DNA of 64,000 bases, from assembly GCF_000721605.1 (NCBI RefSeq), contig NZ_JOIZ01000015.1, positions 124,001 to 188,000 of the forward strand, in the 5' to 3' direction. Origin of the DNA: Streptomyces sp. NRRL S-37 (GTDB taxonomy: Bacteria; Actinomycetota; Actinomycetes; Streptomycetales; Streptomycetaceae). Shown here one piece after another: positions 36,029 to 44,841 of the stretch. The position numbers were made by a program, and so were the translations under genes. Within the stretch, counting starts at the first letter, position 1; the number at the start of each line of letters is the position of its first letter. The notes under the pieces are model-generated. The model worked only from the letters and a program-made list of their open reading frames with translations. It was not told the DNA's origin and searched no databases.

Positions 36029-36916
36029 ATGGGGAACACGATCTCCGGCGACGACGTGGCCCGGCGGCTGCTGGACTCGTCGGCGCAGCTCTCCTACGAC
36101 CCGCTCACCGAGGTCGACTGGGACACACCGCTCGACACGGACTTCCACGGCGCCAGCCCGGAGTGGAGCACGCTCTACGGGACGGCCTACTGGGACGAGA
36201 TGACCGACGCCCAGCGCAAGGAGCTGACGCGCCAGGAGGCGGCGTCCGTCGCGAGCACCGGCATCTGGTTCGAGATGATCCTCCAGCAGATGGTGCTGCG
36301 GGACATCTACGCCAAGGACCCGACGGACGACACCGTCCAGTGGGCGCTCACCGAGATAGCCGACGAGTGCCGGCACTCGATCATGTTCGCCCGCGGCGCG
36401 AAGAAGCTCCGTGCGCCGGCCTACCGGCCGCACCGGGTCGCGCTGGAACTGGGCCGGTTCTTCAAGACCGTCGCCTTCGGTGAGGCCGCGTACGCGGCGA
36501 TCCTGGTCGCCGAGGAGGTCCTCGACGTCATGCAGCGCGACTGGATGCGCGACGAGCGGGTCGTGCCCTTCGTCCGCACCATCAACAACATCCATGTCGT
36601 CGAGGAATCCCGGCACATGAAGTTCGCCCGCGACGAGACACGCAGGCACCTCGCGCGTGCCGGACGGCTGCGCCGCCGGTTCCACGCCCTGCTGATCGCC
36701 GTCGCCGCCTACGTCATCGTCACCAGCATGGTGAACCGGAAGGTCTACGCGAACGCCGGCCTGGACGAGGCACGCGCGCTGCGCGAGGCGAAGGCCAACG
36801 AGCACCACAAGTCGATGATGCGGGCGAGCTGTTCGGGCCTGATGGAGTTCCTGGACTCGGTGGGGCTGCTCACCGGGCCCGCGCTCTTCTTCTACCAGCG
36901 CGCCCACCTCGTCTGA
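36029..36916 (+). CDS. AurF-like diiron oxygenase
   Basis: A 295-aa soluble four-helix-bundle protein of the AurF/p-aminobenzoate N-oxygenase family. Metal-ligand motifs in order: RQEAASVASTGIWFEMILQQ (helix with Glu ligands), ADECRHSIMF (ExxH), GEAAYAAILVAEEVLD (Glu), HVVEESRHMKFARDE (ExxH). AurF-type enzymes use O2 and two reducing equivalents to oxidise amines or C-H bonds. It is followed after 47 bp by an FprB-type ferredoxin reductase, the likely electron source. The ATG at 36029 has GAGGAG upstream. No biosynthetic genes lie nearby, so the substrate may be a primary metabolite or lipid. Confidence 0.85.
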   Translation: MGNTISGDDVARRLLDSSAQLSYDPLTEVDWDTPLDTDFHGASPEWSTLYGTAYWDEMTDAQRKELTRQEAASVASTGIWFEMILQQMVLRDIYAKDPTDDTVQWALTEIADECRHSIMFARGAKKLRAPAYRPHRVALELGRFFKTVAFGEAAYAAILVAEEVLDVMQRDWMRDERVVPFVRTINNIHVVEESRHMKFARDETRRHLARAGRLRRRFHALLIAVAAYVIVTSMVNRKVYANAGLDEARALREAKANEHHKSMMRASCSGLMEFLDSVGLLTGPALFFYQRAHLV

Positions 36917-36963
36917 CGACCCGCACCCTGCACCTGCCCCGGCCTTCAGCGGAGTGGACGACC

Positions 36964-38490
36964 ATGGCCTTCGCGATCACCCAGACCTGCTGCAACGACG
37001 CCACCTGTGTGTCCGTCTGCCCGGTCAACTGCATTCACCCCACGCCCGAGGAACGGGCCTTCGGCAGCACGGAGATGCTGCACATCGACCCGAGGAGCTG
37101 CATCGACTGCGGTGCCTGCGCCGACGCCTGCCCGGTGGACGCCGTCCTCCCGCTCGACCGGCTGACCGGCGGGCAGCGGGAGTACGCGCGGATCAACGCG
37201 GCCTATTTCGAGCAGGACCTCCCCGAGGGAGCGGAGTCACCGGCGCGTCCGGGGCCGAACCTCCACGCCTGGGGCGCGCCGTCCTTCGACCGGGTGCTGC
37301 CCTCGGACTTCGGACCGCTGCGGGTCGCGATCGTCGGCACCGGCCCGGCCGGCATGTACGCCGCCAGGGACCTGCTGCTGCACACCCGGGCCGAGGTGAC
37401 GCTCGTCGACCGGCTTCCGGCCGCCGGCGGGCTCGTCCGGTACGGCGTGGCACCGGACCACCCGGCCACCAAGAAGGTGGGCGAGTCCTTCGCCCGCTTC
37501 CTCACCCATCCGCGCGCGCGGACCTACCTGGGCCTCGACGTGGGCACCCACGTCACCGCGGAGGAACTCGCCGCCCACCACGACGCGGTGATCTACGCGG
37601 TGGGCGCCGCCGCGGACCGGCGTCTCGGCATCCCGGGCGAGGACCTGCCGGGCAGCGTCTCCGCGACCACCTTCGTCGCCTGGTACAACGCGCATCCGGA
37701 GGTCGCCGCGGACGCCGTCGACCTGTCGTGCGGGCGGGTCGTCGTGGTCGGCAACGGCAACGTCGCCCTCGACGTCGCGCGGATCCTGGTCTCCGATCCC
37801 AGGACGCTGGCCGGCACCGGGATCGCCGGCCACGCGCTGGCGGAACTGCGCCGCGGCAAGGTGCGCGAGGTCGTGCTGCTCGGACGCCGCGGACCGGAGC
37901 ACGCGGCGTACACCGGACCCGAGCTGCTCGCCCTGAAGCACCTTCCCGGGGTGGATCTGCTCGTCGACGACCACGATCCGCGCACCGGGGCGGCGATCGA
38001 CGCCGCCGGCCCGGAGGACAAGGCGGCGGTGCTGCGAGGTGTGGCGCGGGAGACCGTCGACTGGTCCCTGCCGCCGGGTGCGGCAGGCGGGCGGCGGCGC
38101 ATCGTGTTCCGCTTCCACTCCTCCCCCGTGGCGGTCCGCGGGGACGAGGGCACGCGTGCCGTGCGGGTCACCGGCGGTACCGCCGAGCCGGAGATTCCGG
38201 CCGGCCTGGTCCTGCGGGCAGTCGGCTGTCGCGGGGTGGCCCCGGCGGGGCTGCCGTTCGACGAGGCCACCGGGACCGTGCCGCACGAGCGCGGCCGGGT
38301 CACCGGCCGGCCCGGGACGTACGTCGTCGGCTGGATCAAACGCGGCCCGTCGGGAGGCATCGGCGCCAACCGCGCCTGCGCGGCGGAGACCGTCGGCTCC
38401 CTGCTGTCCGACGCGGTGGCGGGCACCCTGCCCGCACCGGCCGGCGGGCCGAGGGCGTTCCGCCGTCTCGTACGCCGTCGGCGCCGCTGA
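36964..38490 (+). CDS. Ferredoxin fused to ferredoxin-NADP reductase (FprB type)
   Basis: A 508-aa fusion. Residues 1-60 are a bacterial ferredoxin with cysteines at 9, 15, 19, 23 (first cluster region) and 46, 49, 52, 56 (CIDCGACADACP). Residues from about 120 form an FprA/adrenodoxin-reductase-like flavoprotein: FAD motif VAIVGTGPAGMYAARDLL, NADPH motif VVVGNGNVALDVARIL, and the C-terminal FAD-binding WIKRGPSGGIGANRACA. It transfers electrons from NADPH to its own Fe-S domain and on to a partner, presumably the adjacent diiron oxygenase. The ATG at 36964 is behind GGAG. Confidence 0.92.
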   Translation: MAFAITQTCCNDATCVSVCPVNCIHPTPEERAFGSTEMLHIDPRSCIDCGACADACPVDAVLPLDRLTGGQREYARINAAYFEQDLPEGAESPARPGPNLHAWGAPSFDRVLPSDFGPLRVAIVGTGPAGMYAARDLLLHTRAEVTLVDRLPAAGGLVRYGVAPDHPATKKVGESFARFLTHPRARTYLGLDVGTHVTAEELAAHHDAVIYAVGAAADRRLGIPGEDLPGSVSATTFVAWYNAHPEVAADAVDLSCGRVVVVGNGNVALDVARILVSDPRTLAGTGIAGHALAELRRGKVREVVLLGRRGPEHAAYTGPELLALKHLPGVDLLVDDHDPRTGAAIDAAGPEDKAAVLRGVARETVDWSLPPGAAGGRRRIVFRFHSSPVAVRGDEGTRAVRVTGGTAEPEIPAGLVLRAVGCRGVAPAGLPFDEATGTVPHERGRVTGRPGTYVVGWIKRGPSGGIGANRACAAETVGSLLSDAVAGTLPAPAGGPRAFRRLVRRRRR

Positions 38491-38572
38491 CGTTCCCGCC
38501 TCCTGTCCGGGGTGAGGCAGAACGTCATGTTCCCGCCCGTGGGCCGTGTCCTCGGGCGTCACCCGAGGGCGT

Positions 38573-39553
38573 TCACCCCGTCGCCGTCAGGTCCGGGGCG
38601 TTGTGGGCACGGCGGTAGGCCAGCGGGGACAGGCCCAGATGGTTGGAGAAGTGCTTGCGCAGGGCCACGGCGTCACCGAAGCCGCTCGCCGTGGCCACGC
38701 GCGCGACGGTCAGCTCGGTGGACTCCAGCAGCCTGCGCGCCTGGTTCAGCCGGCACTGCAGCAGCCATTGGAGGGGGCTGGTGCCCACCTCGTCGCGGAA
38801 CCGCCGGGTGAAGGTGCGTACGCTCATGTGCGCGTGCCGGGCCAGGTCCTCCAGCGTGAGGGGCTCGGCCAGCCGGTTCAGGGCCCACTGCCGGGTGGCC
38901 GAGGTGGAACGGTCGGCGTCCTTGGGTACCGGGTGCTCGATGAACTGTGCCTGTCCGCCCTCACGCCAGGGCGCGACCACGCACCGGCGCGCCGCCGCGC
39001 CGGCCACCGCCGCGCCGTGGTCCCGGCGGATGAGGTGCAGGCACACGTCGATGCCTGCGGCGCCGCCCGCCGAGGTCAGGATGCGTCCGTTGTCGACGAA
39101 CAGGACGTCCGGATCGACCTCGACCCGGGGGAAGCGCCGGGCGAACGTGTCGCAGAGCACCCAGTGGGTGGTGGCCCGCAGACCGTCCAGCATTCCGGCC
39201 GCCGCGAGCAGGAACGCCGAGGTGCACAGGCTGACGACACGGGTGCGCGGACCGATCCGGGCGAACGCCCCGGCGACCTCCGCGGGCAGTTCTCCGGTGG
39301 CGAGCAGATGTCTCCCGGGCTCCTGGGTGGCGATCACCACGGTGTCCACGCGTTCCAGGAGGGACTCGTCGTCGTCGACGACGATCCGGAAGCCCTCGTG
39401 GGTACGGACGGGCCGGCCGCCGAGCGAGCAGGTCGTCACGGAGTACAGCGGCGCGCCGGACGGATCGCACGCCGCGCCGAACACGCGCGAGGCGATCCCG
39501 AGGTCCATGGCGAGGACGCCTTCGAGAGCGAGAACGGCGATACGGTGCACCAT
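38573..39553 (-). CDS. GlxA-type regulator (DJ-1/PfpI plus AraC HTH)
   Basis: A 326-aa regulator. Residues about 1-170 form a DJ-1/PfpI-like amidotransferase domain with a nucleophile-elbow cysteine in RVVSLCTSAFLLAAAGMLDG. Residues about 215-320 form an AraC helix-turn-helix pair: LTLEDLARHAHMSVRTFTRR and VARVATASGFGDAVALRKHF. The start is the ATG at 39553 (MVHRIAVLALEGV); longer upstream frames run into the divergent gene. It is divergent from a quinone oxidoreductase that it may regulate; GlxA-family proteins often control catabolic or detoxification genes. Confidence 0.9.
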   Translation of the reverse strand: MVHRIAVLALEGVLAMDLGIASRVFGAACDPSGAPLYSVTTCSLGGRPVRTHEGFRIVVDDDESLLERVDTVVIATQEPGRHLLATGELPAEVAGAFARIGPRTRVVSLCTSAFLLAAAGMLDGLRATTHWVLCDTFARRFPRVEVDPDVLFVDNGRILTSAGGAAGIDVCLHLIRRDHGAAVAGAAARRCVVAPWREGGQAQFIEHPVPKDADRSTSATRQWALNRLAEPLTLEDLARHAHMSVRTFTRRFRDEVGTSPLQWLLQCRLNQARRLLESTELTVARVATASGFGDAVALRKHFSNHLGLSPLAYRRAHNAPDLTATG

Positions 39554-39680
39554 GGCCGGAATGGTACGACAGGTGGCCCTCCGGCCACTCACTCCGTCCA
39601 GGGGCATGGGACGAGACTGGGTGATCACCGGGCCCGGCCCGGTCTTCGTACACGCGGAACAAACAGGAGACGAGAAGAAC

Positions 39681-40643
39681 ATGAGCGAGCGCACCATGCG
39701 TGCCGTCACCATCGGTGAGTTCGGCGGGCCGGAGGTGCTGACCGTCGGGCGGATCGCGCGTCCCGAACCGCTGCCGACCGAGGTGCTGGTGCGGGTGCAC
39801 GCCGCCGGGATCAACCCGGTGGACTGGAAGACCCGCGCGGGACAGGGCATGGCGGGACTGCAGACGCTGCCGCTGGTCCTCGGCTGGGACGTCTCCGGGG
39901 TCGTCGAGGAGGTCGGTTTCGGCGTCACCACGCTCGCGCCCGGTGACGAGGTGTACGCGATGCCCTGGTTCCCGCGCCCGGCCGGCGGTTACGCCGAGTA
40001 CGTGACGGCGCCGTCGCGCCAGTTCGCGCGCAAGCCCGCCTCGATCGGGCACGCCGAGGCCGCCGCCCTGCCCCTCGCGGCGCTCACCGCGTGGCACGCG
40101 CTGGTCGACACGGCGGGCGTCAAGGCCGGTCAGCGGGTCCTGGTGCACGCGGCGGCCGGCGGTGTCGGGCATCTGGCGGTGCAGATCGCCAGGCATCTGG
40201 GCGCCGAAGTGGTGGCGACCGCCCGTGAGTCCCGGCACGCCTGGCTCAAGGAGCTGGGCGCCGACGAGACGATCGACTACACGCGGCAGCGGTTCGAGGA
40301 CGTGACCGGCGGGATCGATGTCGTCGTCGACCTGATCGGCGACGCGGACGCCACCGACGCACGGTCGGTGGCGGTGACCCGGCCCGGCGGCCTGGTCGTC
40401 TCCGTCCCGAGCGGTGTCTCCCCGGCGCTGGCCGCCGCGGCCGAGCGGGCCGGGGTGCGCACCAGCCCGCTCCTGGTCGAGCCGGACGGCGCGGCCCTGA
40501 CCACCATCGCCGGTCTGGTCGACGCGGGCGACCTCCGGGTGGAGGTCGAGCACGTGTTCCCGCTGGAGCAGGCCGCCGAGGCACACCGCCGGGGCGAGAC
40601 CCACCACACCCGCGGCAAGCTCGTCCTGGACGTCACGCGGTGA
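39681..40643 (+). CDS. NADPH:quinone-type oxidoreductase (zinc-free MDR)
   Basis: A 320-aa medium-chain dehydrogenase/reductase. The N-terminal GroES-like domain reads MRAVTIGEFGGPEVLTVGRI and HAAGINPVDWKTRAGQG without zinc-ligand cysteines. The Rossmann domain has VLVHAAAGGVGHLAVQIARH, and the end FPLEQAAEAHRRGETHHTRG is typical. Likely reduces quinones or enones with NADPH. The ATG at 39681 follows AGAAG; longer open frames upstream are antisense to the GlxA gene. Divergent from the GlxA regulator (127 bp) and followed by a hairpin. Confidence 0.9.
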   Translation: MSERTMRAVTIGEFGGPEVLTVGRIARPEPLPTEVLVRVHAAGINPVDWKTRAGQGMAGLQTLPLVLGWDVSGVVEEVGFGVTTLAPGDEVYAMPWFPRPAGGYAEYVTAPSRQFARKPASIGHAEAAALPLAALTAWHALVDTAGVKAGQRVLVHAAAGGVGHLAVQIARHLGAEVVATARESRHAWLKELGADETIDYTRQRFEDVTGGIDVVVDLIGDADATDARSVAVTRPGGLVVSVPSGVSPALAAAAERAGVRTSPLLVEPDGAALTTIAGLVDAGDLRVEVEHVFPLEQAAEAHRRGETHHTRGKLVLDVTR

Positions 40644-40645
40644 CC

Positions 40646-40671
40646 CGCCGGCGGCCGACGGGCCGCCGGCG
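40646..40671 (+). terminator. Hairpin after quinone oxidoreductase
   Basis: Perfect 11-bp stem CGCCGGCGGCC / GGCCGCCGGCG with a 4-nt loop, starting 3 bp after the stop codon. Confidence 0.75.
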
Positions 40672-40782
40672 CGGTGTCGGCCGCTCCTCCGCGGCACCGG
40701 CGTAGTAGACATCCCTGAGAGGGGCACCGGAAGGGGACCCGTCGTCCGGCGACGAGCGCGACGAGAGAGTGGGGAGTGCCGC

Positions 40783-41874
40783 GTGCTGCTGAAGACGTTC
40801 CGCTGGGCCTTCGCCGTCACGGGCCTCGGTCTGGCCGCCGGGGTGCTCTACGACGGCTGGACGGCCCTGGGGCTGGTCGCCGTCCTCGCCGTTCTGGAGG
40901 TGTCGCTGTCCTTCGACAACGCGGTGATCAACGCCGGCATCCTCAAGAAGCTCAACGCCTTCTGGCAGAAGATCTTCCTCACCATCGGCATCCTGATCGC
41001 CGTCTTCGGCATGCGGCTGCTCTTCCCCGTCGTCATCGTCGCCGTCAGCGCGCGGCTCGCGCCGGCCGAGGCCGTCCACCTCGCGCTCACCGACAAGGAC
41101 CGCTATCAGGAACTCGTCACCGACGCACACCCGTCGATCGCCGCGTTCGGCGGGATGTTCCTGTTGATGATCTTCCTCGACTTCGTCCTGGAGGACCGCG
41201 AGATCAAGTGGCTCGGCCCGGTCGAACGGCCGCTGGCCCGGCTCGGCCGGATCGACATGCTGTCGGTCTGCGTCGCCCTCGGGGTCCTCCTCGTCACCGC
41301 CGTGACGTTCGCCGCCCACGCCCACCAGCACGGCGGCGAACATGCCGACAAGGCCCAGACGGTTCTCGTCTCGGGCATCGCGGGACTGATCACCTACCTG
41401 GTCGTGGGCGGGCTCTCCGACTTCTTCGAGAGGAGGCTGGCCGCCGAGGAGACCGGGGAGCCCGCCGGGCGACGGTCCGGGGACGCCGGGGCGGGGCGGC
41501 CGGCGGTCGCCCTGGCGGGCAGGGCCGCCTTCTTCACCTTCCTCTATCTGGAGGTGCTGGACGCGTCCTTCTCCTTCGACGGCGTGATCGGCGCGTTCGC
41601 CATCACCAACGACATCGTGCTGATGGCGCTCGGCCTGGGCATCGGCGCCATGTACGTCCGTTCCCTGACCGTCTACCTGGTCCGCCAGGGCACCCTCGAC
41701 GAGTACGTCTACCTCGAACACGGCGCCCACTACGCGATCGGCGCGCTCGCCCTCGTCCTTCTCGTCAGCATCCGGTACGAGATCAACGACATCGTCACCG
41801 GCCTCATCGGCGTCGCGCTCATCAGCGCGTCGTTCCTCTCCTCCGTCCGCCGCAACCGCGCCGCACGCCGGTGA
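40783..41874 (+). CDS. TerC/DUF475 family integral membrane protein
   Basis: A 363-aa protein with about nine membrane helices. The two TerC half signatures are VLEVSLSFDNAVINAGIL (first half) and LEVLDASFSFDGVIGAFAI (second half), each with the conserved intramembrane Asp. A cytoplasmic loop (residues about 215-245, charged) separates the halves. TerC-type proteins are linked to tellurite resistance and metal-ion or secreted-enzyme metalation in other bacteria. The GTG at 40783 follows GGGGAG. It stands alone here, without other ter genes. Confidence 0.9.
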   Translation: MLLKTFRWAFAVTGLGLAAGVLYDGWTALGLVAVLAVLEVSLSFDNAVINAGILKKLNAFWQKIFLTIGILIAVFGMRLLFPVVIVAVSARLAPAEAVHLALTDKDRYQELVTDAHPSIAAFGGMFLLMIFLDFVLEDREIKWLGPVERPLARLGRIDMLSVCVALGVLLVTAVTFAAHAHQHGGEHADKAQTVLVSGIAGLITYLVVGGLSDFFERRLAAEETGEPAGRRSGDAGAGRPAVALAGRAAFFTFLYLEVLDASFSFDGVIGAFAITNDIVLMALGLGIGAMYVRSLTVYLVRQGTLDEYVYLEHGAHYAIGALALVLLVSIRYEINDIVTGLIGVALISASFLSSVRRNRAARR

Positions 41875-41879
41875 ACCCC

Positions 41880-42368
41880 TCACCACGTCAGCGTCAGTGA
41901 ACCGCCGGCCGGCAGGGCGTGCCAGCGGTCGGCGTACTCGTCGAACCGGGACACGATCCGGTCGACCACCGGGGGGATCCCACCCGCCGTCACATACGCG
42001 GGCACCTGCCGCGCATGACCGCGCCGCACCTCCCACACGGGTACGGCGATGCCCGCCAGGTGCTCCGACAGGGCCATGTCCGCCCGCGCCCGGGGGGAAG
42101 GCTTCACCGGCCTGGACTTGCGGCGCCTCGCGGCCCTGGCGCGTTCCGCCGGGTCTGCGGGCCAGAACAGGCCGTTGTCGCCGGCGGCCAGCCGCCCGTA
42201 GACCCCGAGCTCGATGCCCGCCTCCGCCTCGACCAGGAAGTGCACCAGGTCGTGCGGCAGGTACGGATGCCCGCCGGGCCCGTTGCGCGGGGCGAGCGCC
42301 GCCCCGGTCTCGCGGTGCACCGCGATGTCGTAGCTCGTGCCGGGACCCTTGGTGAAGACGACGCGCAT
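41880..42368 (-). CDS. Hypothetical protein
   Basis: A 162-aa soluble protein, family not recognised. It starts MRVVFTKGPGTSYDIAVHRE, has a conserved-looking GHPYLPHDLVHFLVEAEAGI segment (His-rich, helical) and a basic stretch RARAARRRKSRPVKPSPRAR. The LPHDLVHFLVE pattern is found in small uncharacterised actinobacterial proteins. The start is the ATG at 42368. Convergent with TerC, 5 bp between stops, and divergent from the next small gene. Confidence 0.7.
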   Translation of the reverse strand: MRVVFTKGPGTSYDIAVHRETGAALAPRNGPGGHPYLPHDLVHFLVEAEAGIELGVYGRLAAGDNGLFWPADPAERARAARRRKSRPVKPSPRARADMALSEHLAGIAVPVWEVRRGHARQVPAYVTAGGIPPVVDRIVSRFDEYADRWHALPAGGSLTLTW

Positions 42369-42505
42369 GACCGCACGGTAGGAGACGTCCGCCACCGGCC
42401 GCACCTCGTTTCCGTGCCGGACCGTGCGGCACGGCGGGGTGGTGATGAACCCCGTGGTCCCGATGGGGTCGCATCGAACCGTCCGGGAACGGGCAGATTC
42501 GTATC

Positions 42506-43015
42506 ATGTCCATCGACGCGACGGATTCGCCCGGAGTGCGGGTGTGTTCCCTGAAGCGGGACACTCCGCAGCCGGTCCCGGCCGACAGCCCCTACACGGT
42601 CGTACGGTTCCCGTTCGGGTCCGCGGAGTCCACCGACCGGTTCTCCATGCACCAGGTGAACCAGCCGGACGGGTACGTGGTCACGGACTGGGACTCGGAC
42701 GACCGGTCCGGACTGATATGGCCCAGCACCGCCGGCTGGGGCGTCCTGTACGCGATGATCCAGTGGGAGGCCGGGAACTACGGCGAACTGCGGGACCAGT
42801 TCGTCCGGGATCCGCTCGGCCTCACCCCGGCACCCCGTGACACCACGGCGACGGAGCACCGGCCGCCGAGTCCCGGCATGCAGTGCTGGACGAAGCAGTG
42901 GGGCGTCTTCGTCGACCCGGCCGTCCCGCTCGCCGTGCGCGCCACCCACGACGACAGCGTGACACGGGACATCGTCCTGGCGGAGTTCAAGCTCGTCATC
43001 CACCCGGCCGCCTGA
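42506..43015 (+). CDS. Hypothetical protein
   Basis: A 169-aa soluble protein, family not recognised. Sequence features: an N-terminal segment VRVCSLKRDTPQPVPADSPY, an aspartate-rich patch TDWDSDDRSGLIWP, and tryptophan-rich segments (STAGWGVLYAMIQWEAGNYG, MQCWTKQWGVFVDP). No signal peptide or membrane segment. ATG start at 42506 without a strong ribosome binding site. Lies between the divergent hypothetical and the convergent five-gene operon. Confidence 0.65.
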   Translation: MSIDATDSPGVRVCSLKRDTPQPVPADSPYTVVRFPFGSAESTDRFSMHQVNQPDGYVVTDWDSDDRSGLIWPSTAGWGVLYAMIQWEAGNYGELRDQFVRDPLGLTPAPRDTTATEHRPPSPGMQCWTKQWGVFVDPAVPLAVRATHDDSVTRDIVLAEFKLVIHPAA

Positions 43016-43098
43016 CGGCTCGTCCGCCGGCCGCGTCTCCCCTCATGGACGGCGTCACCGGACACGGCGTCGAGGCCGACCAGGAGGCGCCGGCCGGC

Positions 43099-44841
43099 CT
43101 ACGCACCGCGCGCCTCGGTGGCGGACGCTCCCCAGGCGGCCGCGCACAGGGCCCGTTCGACCGTGTCGGTGTAGACGGCGGCGGCGAGCCAGGCCCGGGC
43201 GAAGCGGCCGGTGTCGGCCGGGAGCAGACGGCCGAAGGTGTCGCGGGAGCGGTCCGCGGCGGCGGTGTGGAGGTCGTCGAGGAGGTCACCCGCCGTGGCG
43301 AGGCCGAGACGGCGCAGCCGGGCGCCGTCGCCCGACCGGCTCCCGGCGAGGGTGAGGACACGGCGGCCTCCCGGCACCGCCTGGTGGACGCGGCGGCGCA
43401 GCAGGTGCAGCGGGGCCTCGTCCCCGGCGGGCACGGCCCGCGCGGGTGGTGCGACCGCGCCGGTGGGCAGGTCCGCGCGCTGGAGGCGGTCCAGACCGAG
43501 GTCCACCCGGGCGCCGGGACCGGTGGGATGTTCGGTGGCGAGCAGCAGGGCGCGGGGACACGGCCCCGGTGCCAGGCGCGCGACGATCCGCAGCCGGCTG
43601 CCCCCGGCGGCGGCGGCGAGCAGGCGGAGGTTGTCGCGGTACGGGAGTGCGGGGTCGTCGTGGGCGGTGGCCAGCCGCAGGGGCAGGCCCGCGCAGTCGG
43701 CCAGCAGGCAGTCGCCCGTCGTCTCCCGCACCGTGCCCTCGAGGGTCACCTCCAGGAACAGCAGGTCCTGCCCGCCGTCCAGCGCCCGGGTCACCTGCTC
43801 GGGGGCGGGGACCGCCCACAGCCGGTCCAGCGGCTCGGCGCGCCAGTCGGCGCCGGAGGCGCGGACCGCCCGCACGCCCGCCCCCGCGCCGAGACGGCCC
43901 GTCGGGGAGACGGTGGCCCCGGACACGGCGAGTCCCGCGCGCGACAGTTCGCGGTGGGTGAGGGTGGTGTCACCGATCCGTACGGCCCGGTCGGCGGCGC
44001 CGGTCGCCCGGGAGGGTCCGCCCGGTGCCACGTCCGAGACCGTGTACAGGCGTCCGTCGGCGTCGGCGGTCCAGGTGACCGCGCCCGCGTATCCGGTCGC
44101 GGTGAGGACGGGCTCGGAGAAGAGCCCGTACAGCCGCAGGGAGCCGTCGGGGCGGTACGGCTGCCGGACCGTGCCGCGCAGTTCGGTCAGGTCCGGGCCG
44201 GTGGCGTGCGGGAGGCGGTGGGTGACGCCCAGGACCGCGGCCAGCGCGTCGGCGAGGCCGGCGAGGCGGTGTCCTGGGTCGGCGGAGCGGGCCGCGCGCA
44301 CCCCGGTCACCACGGAGACCGCCGCGGCCGAGGCCCGTGGGAGGCCGGCGAGGCGGGCGGTGTGCGCGGCGTGCAGGAGTTCCGCCTGGAGCACGGCGCC
44401 GGCGCCGTCGGTGCCGGCTTCCAGGACGGCCGCGGCCGCGTCGAACACCGTTCGGGCCGCGGCGCGTTGTTCCGCGGTGGCGGCGTCGGGCTCCGGCTGC
44501 GCCGTCCCTGTCCCCTCCTCCGCCTCCGTGACCTCGGCGGGAGCCGGGGCCTCCTCGGCGACCGGTGCGGCCGAGGCCGCCGCCGCGCGGTGCAGGCAGT
44601 CGGGGGCCAGCAGGCATCCGCAGCGGATGGCGTCCGCGCCGGTCACCGTCCCGCCGGGCGCCCTCAGGACGACGTCGGTCTCGTCGTCGACGGCGATCCG
44701 CACGGTGTCGCCCTCCCGGACGGCCGGACGCGCCAGGAGCTTGGTCACGCCCGCGTCCAGCCGCTTGCGGAGCCGGGGCGAGAGCGCCGCGACGAGTTCG
44801 GCGGTGACGGACGGGACGACCGGAGGCAGGTCCGGGCTCAT
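43099..44841 (-). CDS. SWIM zinc-finger protein, last gene of five-gene operon
   Basis: A 580-aa soluble protein. The SWIM motif is intact: Cys74-x-Cys76-x5-Cys82-x-His84 in IRCGCLLAPDCLHRAAA. An acidic linker follows (EEAPAPAEVTEAEEGTG). The remaining 460 residues are helical at first, then beta-rich (LRGTVRQPYRPDGSLRLYGL, GAVTWTADADGRLYTVSDV), with no known fold recognised. SWIM fingers bind zinc and mediate DNA or protein contacts. Its ATG overlaps the TGA of the DUF5682-VWA gene (ATGA), so translation is coupled. The E. coli counterpart by domain and neighbourhood is YehQ. Longer upstream frames are antisense-type shadows. Confidence 0.85.
   Translation of the reverse strand: MSPDLPPVVPSVTAELVAALSPRLRKRLDAGVTKLLARPAVREGDTVRIAVDDETDVVLRAPGGTVTGADAIRCGCLLAPDCLHRAAAASAAPVAEEAPAPAEVTEAEEGTGTAQPEPDAATAEQRAAARTVFDAAAAVLEAGTDGAGAVLQAELLHAAHTARLAGLPRASAAAVSVVTGVRAARSADPGHRLAGLADALAAVLGVTHRLPHATGPDLTELRGTVRQPYRPDGSLRLYGLFSEPVLTATGYAGAVTWTADADGRLYTVSDVAPGGPSRATGAADRAVRIGDTTLTHRELSRAGLAVSGATVSPTGRLGAGAGVRAVRASGADWRAEPLDRLWAVPAPEQVTRALDGGQDLLFLEVTLEGTVRETTGDCLLADCAGLPLRLATAHDDPALPYRDNLRLLAAAAGGSRLRIVARLAPGPCPRALLLATEHPTGPGARVDLGLDRLQRADLPTGAVAPPARAVPAGDEAPLHLLRRRVHQAVPGGRRVLTLAGSRSGDGARLRRLGLATAGDLLDDLHTAAADRSRDTFGRLLPADTGRFARAWLAAAVYTDTVERALCAAAWGASATEARGA

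Noticed and set aside
35745..36203. Possible small secreted protein starting like a signal peptide
   Set aside because: After the hydrophobic stretch the frame degenerates and overlaps the diiron oxygenase start in a wrong frame; no domain or stop before it.
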